Source: Phycisphaerales bacterium UBA2396 (GTDB lineage Bacteria; Planctomycetota; Phycisphaerae; Phycisphaerales; UBA1924). From it: a DNA stretch of 7,199 nt. Where the stretch lies: positions 296 through 7,494 of the forward strand of contig DDSG01000054.1 of assembly GCA_002343325.1 (NCBI GenBank). The letters run 5' to 3'. Position 1 is the first letter of the stretch; every line of letters begins with the position of its first letter. A program made the translations under genes and the position numbers. This document shows, piece after piece, positions 1-6,435 of this stretch. The notes below the pieces were generated by a model. That model saw only the letters and a program-made list of their open reading frames with translations, ran no database searches and was not told where the DNA came from.

Positions 1-172
<172 letters not shown>

Positions 173-361
173 CGATTGTCCGGGCGGGCCCGCCGCTCCA
201 ACGCCAGGTTTCTGCGTGCCCGGCTCAAGTCGCGTGCCGACCACGTCGATCCGATGACGCCGCCGTGCGCACGGGCCCCGCCCGGGGTGTGAGGCTGGTG
301 GGGGTGGTGGTGGATGGTGGGGGGGAGCGGAAGACAGGAGCTGATCGGGGCGGCCCGGTCC

Positions 362-366
362 GGAGG
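362..366 (+). promoter_or_regulatory. Shine-Dalgarno site for the small membrane protein
   Basis: GGAGG lies 8 bases before the ATG at 375. It is a strong match to the anti-SD sequence at ideal spacing and fixes the start of the 102-residue gene over the overlapping frames around it. Confidence 0.8.
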
Positions 367-374
367 ATCCCCCC

Positions 375-683
375 ATGGTTCAACCCGCAAACGTGATCGC
401 CGGCATCTTCGGGCTGTCGGCGTTCCTGGTCGCCATCATCGCCGGAGTCGCCGCCGGCAATCCGGCGAGCGACATCCTGGTACCCGCGCTGGCCGCGATG
501 ATTGTTCTGTATCTGGTTGGTATGTGGGTCGGTGCCTCTGTCGAGCGGATCGCCACGGCGTACATCGAGGGGATGACGGTTCCTCCAAAGAAATCCACAA
601 TCGACTCGGTGGAAAACCCGGTACAGACCGCAGATTCTTCCGCTTCAACCGGGCAAAAGACCCCTGATGAGCACATTCGGTGA
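375..683 (+). CDS. Small membrane protein with two transmembrane helices, unknown function
   Basis: This 102-residue protein has two hydrophobic segments, about residues 7-28 and 34-55, separated by a short polar turn (NPASD). A hydrophilic tail of about 47 residues rich in Ser, Thr, Pro and charged residues follows. The first helix is preceded by only a few residues, and no signal-peptidase site is obvious, so a helical hairpin in the inner membrane is the simplest reading. By the positive-inside rule the topology is unclear, because the basic residues (R58, KK at 72-73) lie after helix two; this favours a cytoplasmic C-terminus. The start is set by GGAGG at 362-366. The sigma factor starts 128 bases downstream on the same strand, so the gene probably belongs to the same flagellar regulatory cluster. 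I do not recognise a named family, and no enzymatic motif is visible. Confidence 0.8.
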   Translation: MVQPANVIAGIFGLSAFLVAIIAGVAAGNPASDILVPALAAMIVLYLVGMWVGASVERIATAYIEGMTVPPKKSTIDSVENPVQTADSSASTGQKTPDEHIR

Positions 684-798
684 GCATGACGGGGGTAAAA
701 GTTGTTATGAGTAGTGTGGGCGCATGGATCGCGCCTTCGGGAATGGATGTCCCGTGCGACTCGGCTTGGAGTGTTTGAGCCGGGCCGCGGCAGAGGTC

Positions 799-804
799 AA
801 GGAG
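799..804 (+). promoter_or_regulatory. Shine-Dalgarno site for the sigma factor gene
   Basis: AAGGAG ends 7 bases before the ATG at 812. It decides for this start over the in-frame ATGs at codons 11 and 17 of the same gene, which have no comparable site. Confidence 0.8.
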
Positions 805-811
805 AGGCCGA

Positions 812-1687
812 ATGGCGACCACGAGGGTCGGTTCCCGCGCGATGCGCGGCGTCCGAAACATGCCGTCGAAGATCTCAGCGTCCGCAGCCGGGCGATGGGA
901 GAAGGTGCCGATCCAGGATGTCTGGAAGCGCCTGCAGGAGTGCAAGCCGGACTCGCCCCAGCGCGAAGAGATACGCAACTACCTGCTCGAAAAGTTCCTC
1001 CCGCTTGTGCGCTACAACGCCGAGCGGATCCACACCCGCCTTCCCGATGAAGTGGACATCGAGGACCTGATGTCCGCCGGGGTGTTCGGGCTGATGGACG
1101 CGATCGACGCGTTCGACCTGGACCGCAAGGTGAAGTTCGAGACCTACTGCGCCCCGCGCATCCGCGGCGCGATCCTCGACGAGCTCCGCTCGATGGACTG
1201 GGTCCCGCGACTCGTCCGCCACCGCACCTCCAAGTTCGAGCAGGCACGCCAGCAGATCGAGATGTCCACCGGCGTCTCTCCGACCGACGATCAGGTCGCG
1301 ATGCACCTGGGCCTGGCGGGCGAAGAGTTCGACAAGGTCAAGCGCGACAGCTTCGCCGTCAACACGCGGAGCCTCACCCAGCGCTGCTTCAGCAGCGACG
1401 GCAGCCGCGACGTCCGCGAGATCGACGTCATCAAGGACGACTCGCAGCACAACCCCTCCAGCGAAGTGCAGCGTCGCGACCTGAAGGACCTGATCACCAA
1501 GGGGCTCAGCCGGGCCGAACGGCTCATCGTCATCCTCTACTACTACGAAGGCATGACGATGAAGGAGATCGGCTCGACGCTCGACCTCTCCGAAAGCCGC
1601 GTCAGCCAGATGCACTCCTCGATCCTGCTCCGCCTCAAGGCGCAGATGCACCACCGGACGAAGGACCTCGAACCCGTCGAAGACTGA
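812..1687 (+). CDS. fliA: RNA polymerase sigma factor, FliA/WhiG (sigma-28) family
   Basis: A 291-residue sigma-70-type factor of group 3. Residues 1-45 are a basic, poorly conserved leader. Region 2 covers about 57-133: the core-binding part has IEDLMSAGVFGLMDAIDAFD (83-102), and the promoter-melting and -10 recognition part has KFETYCAPRIRGAILDELRS (108-127) followed by WVPR. Region 3 is about 137-185. Region 4 (about 220-277) contains SRAERLIVILYYYEGMTMKE and then a helix-turn-helix with LDLSESRVSQMHSSILLRL for -35 recognition. There is no region 1.1 or long non-conserved insert. The layout and wording of regions 2 and 4 are typical of FliA, which transcribes late flagellar and chemotaxis genes and is usually held by the anti-sigma FlgM; no FlgM-like gene is visible here. 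Length is slightly above the usual 240-260 because of the N-terminal leader. A strong SD (799-804) supports the start. WhiG-like developmental sigma factors belong to the same family, so the flagellar role is likely but inferred. Confidence 0.93.
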   Translation: MATTRVGSRAMRGVRNMPSKISASAAGRWEKVPIQDVWKRLQECKPDSPQREEIRNYLLEKFLPLVRYNAERIHTRLPDEVDIEDLMSAGVFGLMDAIDAFDLDRKVKFETYCAPRIRGAILDELRSMDWVPRLVRHRTSKFEQARQQIEMSTGVSPTDDQVAMHLGLAGEEFDKVKRDSFAVNTRSLTQRCFSSDGSRDVREIDVIKDDSQHNPSSEVQRRDLKDLITKGLSRAERLIVILYYYEGMTMKEIGSTLDLSESRVSQMHSSILLRLKAQMHHRTKDLEPVED

Positions 1688-1725
1688 GTTCACCCACGGG
1701 CCCCCGGGACGCCGCCTCGGCCTCC

Positions 1726-2322
1726 ATGGGGTTCGACGATCCCAACCGGCCCGGCTTGCTTCCAGCAGGCCGGGCCGCTTTGCTTCCCGCGGTGCACACG
1801 CCTGACCCCCATATCCCGCCCGGTCCGGTCTTCCTGGCATTGGGGGGCAATCTGGGCGACGTGGCCCGCTCGTTCCGCATCGCCCTCGACGCCTTGCCCG
1901 GGCTTGGGCTCGCGACGGTTCTCGGCGTCGCCCCCGCCTATCGCACCGCCCCGGTCGGCCCCGAGGACCAGCCCGACTACCTCAACAGCGTCGCCATGGT
2001 CAGCCCGAAGGTGCCCCCGGCGGCGCTGCTCGCCGGGCTTCACCAGGTCGAGCGAGAAGCGGGGCGGGACCGCGCGACCGAGCGGCGGTGGGGCCCCAGG
2101 CCGCTCGATCTGGACCTGTTGTCGTGGGGCTCGCTCGTCGAGCCGACGGGCCCGCCGCAACTCCCGCACCCGCGGCTGGCGTACCGGTTCTTCGTGCTCG
2201 TGCCCTGGGCCGATGTCGCCCCCGCGTACGTTGTTCCCGGGCACGGCGCGACCGTGGCGTCGCTGCTGGACGCGCTGCGTCGGCGAGATCCCACCGGGCT
2301 CGAGCTCGTCCGCCGGGCCTAG
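1726..2322 (+). CDS. folK: 2-amino-4-hydroxy-6-hydroxymethyldihydropteridine pyrophosphokinase (HPPK)
   Basis: HPPK transfers pyrophosphate from ATP to 6-hydroxymethyl-7,8-dihydropterin, the step before dihydropteroate synthase in folate synthesis; it is a small cytosolic enzyme. In 198-residue numbering the conserved parts are LALGGNLGD (37-45), YRTAPVGPEDQPDYLNSV (72-89, pterin pocket) and RWGPRPLDLDLL (121-132), which fits the HPPK signature. D128 and D130 match the two magnesium-binding aspartates of the E. coli enzyme, and W122 and R125 match its W89 and R92. HPR at 148-150 is also typical. The N-terminus is uncertain: the usual protein begins about six residues before the GN loop, whereas here 35 precede it. 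The ATG at 1726 has no SD, and its first codons overlap the hairpin at 1747-1777. An in-frame GTG at 1792 (176 residues) is at least as likely, though also without SD. There is no fused folB or folP domain and no other folate gene nearby. The gene converges on ileS. Confidence 0.92.
   Translation: MGFDDPNRPGLLPAGRAALLPAVHTPDPHIPPGPVFLALGGNLGDVARSFRIALDALPGLGLATVLGVAPAYRTAPVGPEDQPDYLNSVAMVSPKVPPAALLAGLHQVEREAGRDRATERRWGPRPLDLDLLSWGSLVEPTGPPQLPHPRLAYRFFVLVPWADVAPAYVVPGHGATVASLLDALRRRDPTGLELVRRA
1747..1785 (+). terminator. Probable intrinsic terminator after the sigma factor gene
   Basis: A perfect inverted repeat pairs 1747-1755 (CGGCCCGGC) with 1769-1777 (GCCGGGCCG). It continues inward through 1756-1760 with 1764-1768 (one G:U pair), giving a 14-bp stem and a three-base loop (TCC). 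The 3' side is followed by CTTTGCTT, five T in eight bases. It begins 60 bases after the sigma-factor stop, where a terminator is expected. The T tract is weaker than the ideal. The hairpin lies inside the 5' end of the longest folK reading frame. Confidence 0.6.
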
Positions 2323-2334
2323 ACAGCGACTCGA

Positions 2335-5300
2335 TCAGGCGACGCCGACGGCGGCCGCGTCGCGGTCGCTGAGCATGCCCCCGTCGCCGCGTGCCCGCAC
2401 GGTGCCGTCTCGCTTCCACGAGCGTTCGCAGCGGGGCTCCTGCCGCAGGTCCTTGACGGCGGCGGCGGAGGCGGTGCGATCGACCCAGACGCGGCTGACA
2501 CCCAGCAGATCGGCCAGGTCGACCGCGTCAAACCGGGCGAGCGTGCCGTCGGCATCGGGGAGTGTGACGCCCATGTCGAGCGGGTTGTCGACGCCCAGAC
2601 CCTTGCGGGCCTGTTCGATGGCAGCCATGCCGGCGGCGCGGGCCTTCATCACGGCGGCAAAGCCCGGGTCGCACGCCACGCCGAAGCCCGGCGTGCCGTT
2701 CGTCTCGATGAAGGTCTCCAGATGGACACAGGCGGCGGTGTCGCTGGGCTCGACCTTGCGCAGGGCGCGGAACGCTTCGTCGGCGGTGTGGCAGAGGATC
2801 GGGGCGAGCAAACGGCAGAGGCCGTCCGTCAGTTCCCAGAGCACCGTCTGCGTGCGCCTCCGGCGCGGGGCGTTCTTCGCGTCGCAGTACAGGCGGTCCT
2901 TGACGGCGGCGAGATACACCGCGCTCAGCGTGTCGTTGCAGAAGTCATAAAGCGACTGCTGCACCAGGCGGAAGTCGTACTCCGCGTACGCCCGGACGAC
3001 CTTGGCCGACAGCGAGCCGAACTCAGAGAGAACCCACGCGTCGAGGCTTGTCGGGGGGATCGACGCGAGGTCGACGCAGTGGCCCGACCGGCCTTCGCAG
3101 CTCGCGGTAAAGTCGTCGAGGTTGCTCAGCATGAACCGCAGGGTGTTGCGGACCTTGCGGTAGCTCTCGCCGAAGTCGGCGAAGAAGCCCAGATCGGCCT
3201 TGATGTCGTTCTCGTAGGGCAGGCTCGCGACCCACCAGCGCATCACGTCCATCCCGAATTCGCCCACGAGGCTTTCAACCTCGTAGCGGGAGGCGTCGGG
3301 TCGGCTCTTGCTCAGCTTCTTCCCGTCCTTGTCGACGATGAACCCGTGCGTGAGCAGCGTCTTGAACGGGGGCACGCCCGTGACGGCAAGGCTCGGCAGA
3401 AGCGAGCTCTGGAACCAGCCGCGGTGCTGGTCCGAGCCTTCGAGGTACAGGTCCATCGGGAAGCCCAGCCCGCGCTCGCGCATGCAGGCGTTCCAGGTGC
3501 TGCCCGACTCGAACCAGACATCGACGATGTCGCCGCCCTTGCGGGCGTCCTTGAACGCGGCGAGCGTGAGGCCGCGCGGCGCGTCGGGGTCGCCCGAGGG
3601 GTCGTAGTACTTGAGTAGTTCCTCGGGGCCCGAGGTGAACCAGACGTCGGTGCCCTTCTCGCGGACGAGTTTCGCCACGGCCCGGACGGAGGCGGCGGTC
3701 ATGAAGACCGAGCCGTCGGGCATGTGGAAGGCCGGGATGGGCATGCCCCAGGCACGCTGGCGGCTGATGCACCAGTCGGGTCGGCTTTCGAGCATGCCGC
3801 GCATGCGGTTTCGGCCCCATTCAGGGACGAACGCGATGTTCGCGCCTCCCTGCGGGGCGGTCTGGTGCAGCGCGAGATCGCGCAGGTTCTTGCCCCACTT
3901 GGGCATGACCTTGTCCACCGCGACGAACCACTGGTATGTGCAGCGGAAGATGACGGGGGTCTTGCTGCGCCAGTCGTGTGGGTAACTGTGCGTGAAGGTG
4001 TGGCTGTAGAAGAGATGCCCGGAGTTCTTGAGGTGCTGGGCGATCTCGGCGTTGGCGGTCCAGATGGACTTGCCGCGGAGCCATTCGGGGACGCTGTCGT
4101 CGTAGCTCCCGTTCTCGCGGACGGGGCAGTAGGGGGGCAGCCCGGTGGCCTGGCCGGTCTGGAAGTCCTCCGTGCCGTGCCCGGGTGCGGTGTGGACGAG
4201 CCCGGTGCCGTCTTCGAGCGTGACATAGTCGGCGGGGACGATGGACCAGAGCGTGTTGGCGGAGACCGCGCCCTGTGCAACAAAGGGGTGGCGATAGCGG
4301 AGCCCGACGAGCTTGTCGCCCGTGCAGGTGCCGAGCACCACGAACTGTTCGACCGTGTGCTCGCCCTTGGGCATCTTCATGACGCGAGCGACCGCGTCGG
4401 CGGCGACCACGGTGACGGCGCCGTCGGCCCAGACGCAGGCGTACTCGATCTTCGGATTGACCGCGATCGCCAGGTTCGCGGGCAGTGTCCACGGGGTCGT
4501 CGTCCAGATCATGAACGACGGACGAACCAGCGGGCGGGAGCCCGGCTTGGGCTCGCGGACCTTGCCCGACCCGTCGCCGTTCGGGGCGTCGTCCTCTTCG
4601 TCGTCCTCGGCGTCCTTGAGCCCGAAGGCGTCGTAGACCGCGTCCATGTCGGCGGCCTCAAAGTCGACGTACACCGACAGGTCCTCGCGATCCTGGTACT
4701 CAAGCTCGGCGTCGGCGAGCGCGGTCTCGTTGGCGACCGACCAGTGCACCGGCTTGAGCGCGCGGTACACCAGCCCCTGGGCGCACAGGTCCGCCAGCAC
4801 CTCGAGCGTCGCGCCCTCGAACGACGGCTGCAGCGTGAGATATGGATGGTCGTAGTCGGCCAGCGTCAGCAGACGCTCCATCTGCCCGCGCTGCAGCTTG
4901 ACGTACTTCTCGGCGTACGTCTGGCACTCGCGGCGGATGACCATCTTGCGCTGGTCTTCGGGCATCGCCATCACCTTGGCGAGCTTGCCCTTGTCCTGCA
5001 TCTCGGTCATCACCTTGTGCTCGATGGGCAGGCCGTGACAATCCCACCCGGGGACGTATGGGCAGTCAAAGCCCATCATCGAACGCGAGCGGACGACGAT
5101 GTCCTTGAGGCTCTTGTTGAGGAGGTGGCCCAGGTGGATGTTGCCGTTGGCGTACGGGGGGCCGTCGTGGAAGACGAACTTTCTGGTGCTGCCGGCGTGC
5201 TTCTCGCGCAGGCGGTCGTAGACCTTCATCGCCTGCCAGCGCTTGAGGCTTGCGGGCTCGTTCTGCACGAGGTTGGCCTTCATCGGGAAGGAGGTCTTGG

Positions 5301-5421
5301 GCAGGTTGAGGGTGTCGCGATAGCGGCTCTTCTCCTCCGTCGGCTTGCCCGCGGGGGCGGCATTCGGGGTGGCCTGATTCGGCGTCGTCGGGTTCGGCGT
5401 CGTGGGGTTCGGGGTGGTCAT
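2335..5421 (-). CDS. ileS: Isoleucyl-tRNA synthetase (class I, with editing domain)
   Basis: Charges tRNA-Ile in the cytoplasm. The chosen ATG (5419-5421) gives 1028 residues, a little longer than the usual ~940 because of an N-terminal tail and an insert. In this numbering: a Thr/Pro/Asn-rich disordered tail (1-30); the conserved start SRYRDTLNLPKTSFPM (32-47); HLGH (96-99), the HIGH signature; WDCHGLPIEH (126-135); the CP1 editing domain with TTTPWTLPAN (307-316) and HTAPGHGTEDF (410-420), whose editing aspartate is present; an acidic insert at about 270-295; ISRQRAWGMPIP (552-563); DVWFESGSTW (634-643); and KLSKS (702-706), the KMSKS loop. An anticodon-binding helical domain follows to about 930. 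The C-terminal zinc-binding tail has lost most of its cysteines. The frame stays open upstream to an ATG at 5532, but that extension has no similarity to IleRS and lacks an SD. The ATG at 5421 also lacks a clear SD. Bacterial rather than eukaryotic-like type is suggested by the WKR tail remnant. Confidence 0.95.
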   Translation of the reverse strand: MTTPNPTTPNPTTPNQATPNAAPAGKPTEEKSRYRDTLNLPKTSFPMKANLVQNEPASLKRWQAMKVYDRLREKHAGSTRKFVFHDGPPYANGNIHLGHLLNKSLKDIVVRSRSMMGFDCPYVPGWDCHGLPIEHKVMTEMQDKGKLAKVMAMPEDQRKMVIRRECQTYAEKYVKLQRGQMERLLTLADYDHPYLTLQPSFEGATLEVLADLCAQGLVYRALKPVHWSVANETALADAELEYQDREDLSVYVDFEAADMDAVYDAFGLKDAEDDEEDDAPNGDGSGKVREPKPGSRPLVRPSFMIWTTTPWTLPANLAIAVNPKIEYACVWADGAVTVVAADAVARVMKMPKGEHTVEQFVVLGTCTGDKLVGLRYRHPFVAQGAVSANTLWSIVPADYVTLEDGTGLVHTAPGHGTEDFQTGQATGLPPYCPVRENGSYDDSVPEWLRGKSIWTANAEIAQHLKNSGHLFYSHTFTHSYPHDWRSKTPVIFRCTYQWFVAVDKVMPKWGKNLRDLALHQTAPQGGANIAFVPEWGRNRMRGMLESRPDWCISRQRAWGMPIPAFHMPDGSVFMTAASVRAVAKLVREKGTDVWFTSGPEELLKYYDPSGDPDAPRGLTLAAFKDARKGGDIVDVWFESGSTWNACMRERGLGFPMDLYLEGSDQHRGWFQSSLLPSLAVTGVPPFKTLLTHGFIVDKDGKKLSKSRPDASRYEVESLVGEFGMDVMRWWVASLPYENDIKADLGFFADFGESYRKVRNTLRFMLSNLDDFTASCEGRSGHCVDLASIPPTSLDAWVLSEFGSLSAKVVRAYAEYDFRLVQQSLYDFCNDTLSAVYLAAVKDRLYCDAKNAPRRRRTQTVLWELTDGLCRLLAPILCHTADEAFRALRKVEPSDTAACVHLETFIETNGTPGFGVACDPGFAAVMKARAAGMAAIEQARKGLGVDNPLDMGVTLPDADGTLARFDAVDLADLLGVSRVWVDRTASAAAVKDLRQEPRCERSWKRDGTVRARGDGGMLSDRDAAAVGVA

Positions 5422-5422
5422 A
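5359..5422 (-). repeat. Four tandem 15-base units coding the IleRS N-terminal tail
   Basis: On the plus strand, units of 15 bases begin with TTCGG at 5363, 5378, 5393 and 5408. The two middle units differ at one base, and the outer two are more diverged. On the minus strand they code a five-residue period, TTPNP, TTPNP, TTPNQ, ATPNA, directly after the initiator Met. Slippage would keep the frame, so copy number could vary between strains. Confidence 0.85.
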
Positions 5423-5442
5423 GGGATGGATCGTGAATCCCG

Positions 5443-5459
5443 GCCGGGCGGGGCCCGGC
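5443..5459 (-). promoter_or_regulatory. Hairpin in the ileS leader
   Basis: GCCGGGC (5443-5449) pairs with GCCCGGC (5453-5459) across a three-base loop, 22 bases upstream of the chosen ileS ATG. It is short and pure G:C, so it would form readily in RNA and could hinder ribosome access. Chance occurrence in GC-rich DNA cannot be excluded. Confidence 0.3.
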
Positions 5460-5555
5460 GCGGTAGGTTTTGGGGTGGATTGATCGAGGCGGATCGTACG
5501 ACGTGCGCACGCGATGCGCCGCGCGGGACCAAGGCCCCGGTCGGCGAACGTCAGA

Positions 5556-5585
5556 GGCCCCGCGACCGCGTGGGTCAGCGGGGCC
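5556..5585 (-). terminator. Strong hairpin between the unknown-family gene and ileS
   Basis: GGCCCCGC (5556-5563) pairs with GCGGGGCC (5578-5585), and inside it GACC (5564-5567) pairs with GGTC (5573-5576), leaving a five-base loop and one bulged A (5577). It lies 85 bases after the stop of the upstream minus-strand gene and 135 bases before the ileS start. No T run follows on either strand, so it is not a classical intrinsic terminator. It may stop transcription with Rho, protect a 3' end, or act in the ileS leader. Confidence 0.4.
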
Positions 5586-5669
5586 GACGAATTCGGACGG
5601 ATCCTGAGCCCGGCACAGCGGACACCGGCTTGGCGGGGTGAGTGGCCATCGGGCGGGATGGTAGGCCCA

Positions 5670-6212
5670 TCAGGCGTGCTCGAAGATCGACTGGGTGCGC
5701 ACGACGAGCCCCTGGGACGCGAACAGGTGGTAGACCTGCGCGTGGACCTCGCGGGTCGCCCGCTGGATGTCGATCATGCTCAGGCACGGGCCGGCGTCGT
5801 CGGACCACTGGTGGATGAGGGAACTGGTCTCGCGGCCGTGCTCCATGAGTTCTTCGTAAACCGAGGCGTAGACGTTCTCGGCGAGGGTCTCGGTCTGCAC
5901 GCTGAGCATGTAGGTCACCCCCTGCTTGGGGAAGGTGTGCTCGAACTCGTGCTCGCCCGCGGCGAGGAAGGCCGAGAGCAGCCCGGCGGACGGGGAGTGG
6001 CGATCCTGATCGGTGACGAGCTCGCTGGCGCTGAGCCCCTTGTGCTCGTAGACCAGAGCGTGCGAGCCCGAGCCGAGCCAGGCCTCGAACTCGTAGGCGC
6101 CGTGCTTGACGACCCGCTTCGTGCGCACCGGGATCACCTCCGGGTGGAGCGAGCGATCGAAGAAGAGCACCTGATATGTCTGGAGGTTGTTTGGTTTGGT
6201 GGGCACGTTCAT
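5670..6212 (-). CDS. Conserved protein of unknown function, resembling DUF2617
   Basis: A 180-residue soluble protein with no signal peptide or membrane segment. Readable landmarks are YQVLFFDRSLHPE (13-25), GAYEFEAWLGSGSHALV (38-54), SELVTDQ (63-69), FEHTFPKQGVTYMLSVQTE (90-108), a helical stretch around 112-128, DIQRATREVHAQVYHLF (148-164) and the ending VVRTQSIFEHA. The "dR.LHPE ... yE.e.w ... V.TQS.FE" pattern resembles, from memory, DUF2617 proteins of actinobacteria and planctomycetes, whose biochemical role is unknown; a search is needed to confirm this. Many charged residues and the conserved histidines (H23, H51, H88, H92) could suggest a phosphate- or metal-related role, but no known active site is visible. 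The start at 6212 is supported by GGAGAG (6223-6228 on the minus strand) ten bases before ATG. The frame stays open upstream to 6455, but third-position GC falls there and that part overlaps the divergent gene. It lies 248 bases upstream of ileS on the same strand. Confidence 0.82.
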   Translation of the reverse strand: MNVPTKPNNLQTYQVLFFDRSLHPEVIPVRTKRVVKHGAYEFEAWLGSGSHALVYEHKGLSASELVTDQDRHSPSAGLLSAFLAAGEHEFEHTFPKQGVTYMLSVQTETLAENVYASVYEELMEHGRETSSLIHQWSDDAGPCLSMIDIQRATREVHAQVYHLFASQGLVVRTQSIFEHA

Positions 6213-6222
6213 GGCGGTGCGT

Positions 6223-6228
6223 CTCTCC
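6223..6228 (-). promoter_or_regulatory. Shine-Dalgarno site for the DUF2617-like gene
   Basis: On the minus strand GGAGAG lies 10 bases before the ATG at 6212. The spacing is slightly long but acceptable. It favours the 180-residue product over the 261-residue extension. Confidence 0.55.
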
Positions 6229-6406
6229 GCCAAGACCTCTCGGACCTTGGCGACTGCTCTCTCCGCTCTCGCCCCGATATCGGACAGCGGATCCCCCGCC
6301 GGCCGATACGTCCTGTGCGCGGCCCCGAGGCCGAGCAACCTTTCGGTGATCGGGGTCGTGCGGCTCCCTCGAAACAGAAGGAATCGCAGGACTCGATCTG
6401 GATTGC

Positions 6407-6435
6407 AGTATACAGGGTGGACCACCATATGTCCG
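6407..6435 (-). promoter_or_regulatory. Possible sigma-70-type promoter for the DUF2617-like gene
   Basis: On the minus strand CGGACA (6430-6435, four of six to TTGACA) and TATACT (6407-6412, five of six to TATAAT) are separated by exactly 17 bases. Transcription would start near 6400 and give a leader of about 190 bases. The -35 box overlaps the start codon of the divergent gene at 6429. Planctomycete promoter consensus is poorly defined, so this is tentative. Confidence 0.3.

Noticed and set aside
183..194. Palindrome GGCGGGCCCGCC after the left-edge stop, and a short CCCC/GGGG stem near 276-287
   Set aside because: Neither has a proper loop and T tract. Short GC palindromes are common by chance at this composition, so I do not call a terminator.
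684..811. A-T-richer patch (about 695-712) before the sigma gene as a promoter
   Set aside because: I could not find a -35/-10 pair with acceptable spacing, nor a sigma-28 pattern (TAAA-N15-GCCGATAA). Only the SD at 799-804 is supportable.
875..1840. A 321-codon minus-strand frame across the sigma factor gene
   Set aside because: It is antisense to a clear sigma factor with an SD. Its composition (Arg, Ala, Val, Asp) is that of a GC-rich shadow frame.
3724..5436. A 570-codon open frame on the plus strand, antisense to ileS
   Set aside because: ileS on the other strand is unmistakable. High GC bias at its third positions removes stops from antisense frames, and the antisense product has no recognisable domain.
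5500..5512. GTGCGCAC palindrome as an operator in the ileS upstream gap
   Set aside because: It is only eight bases, there is no second copy nearby, and it is expected by chance in GC-rich DNA.
5422..5532. A 37-residue upstream extension of IleRS
   Set aside because: It has no similarity to IleRS N-termini, is Arg/Pro-rich like noncoding GC-rich DNA, and contains the leader hairpin at 5443-5459.
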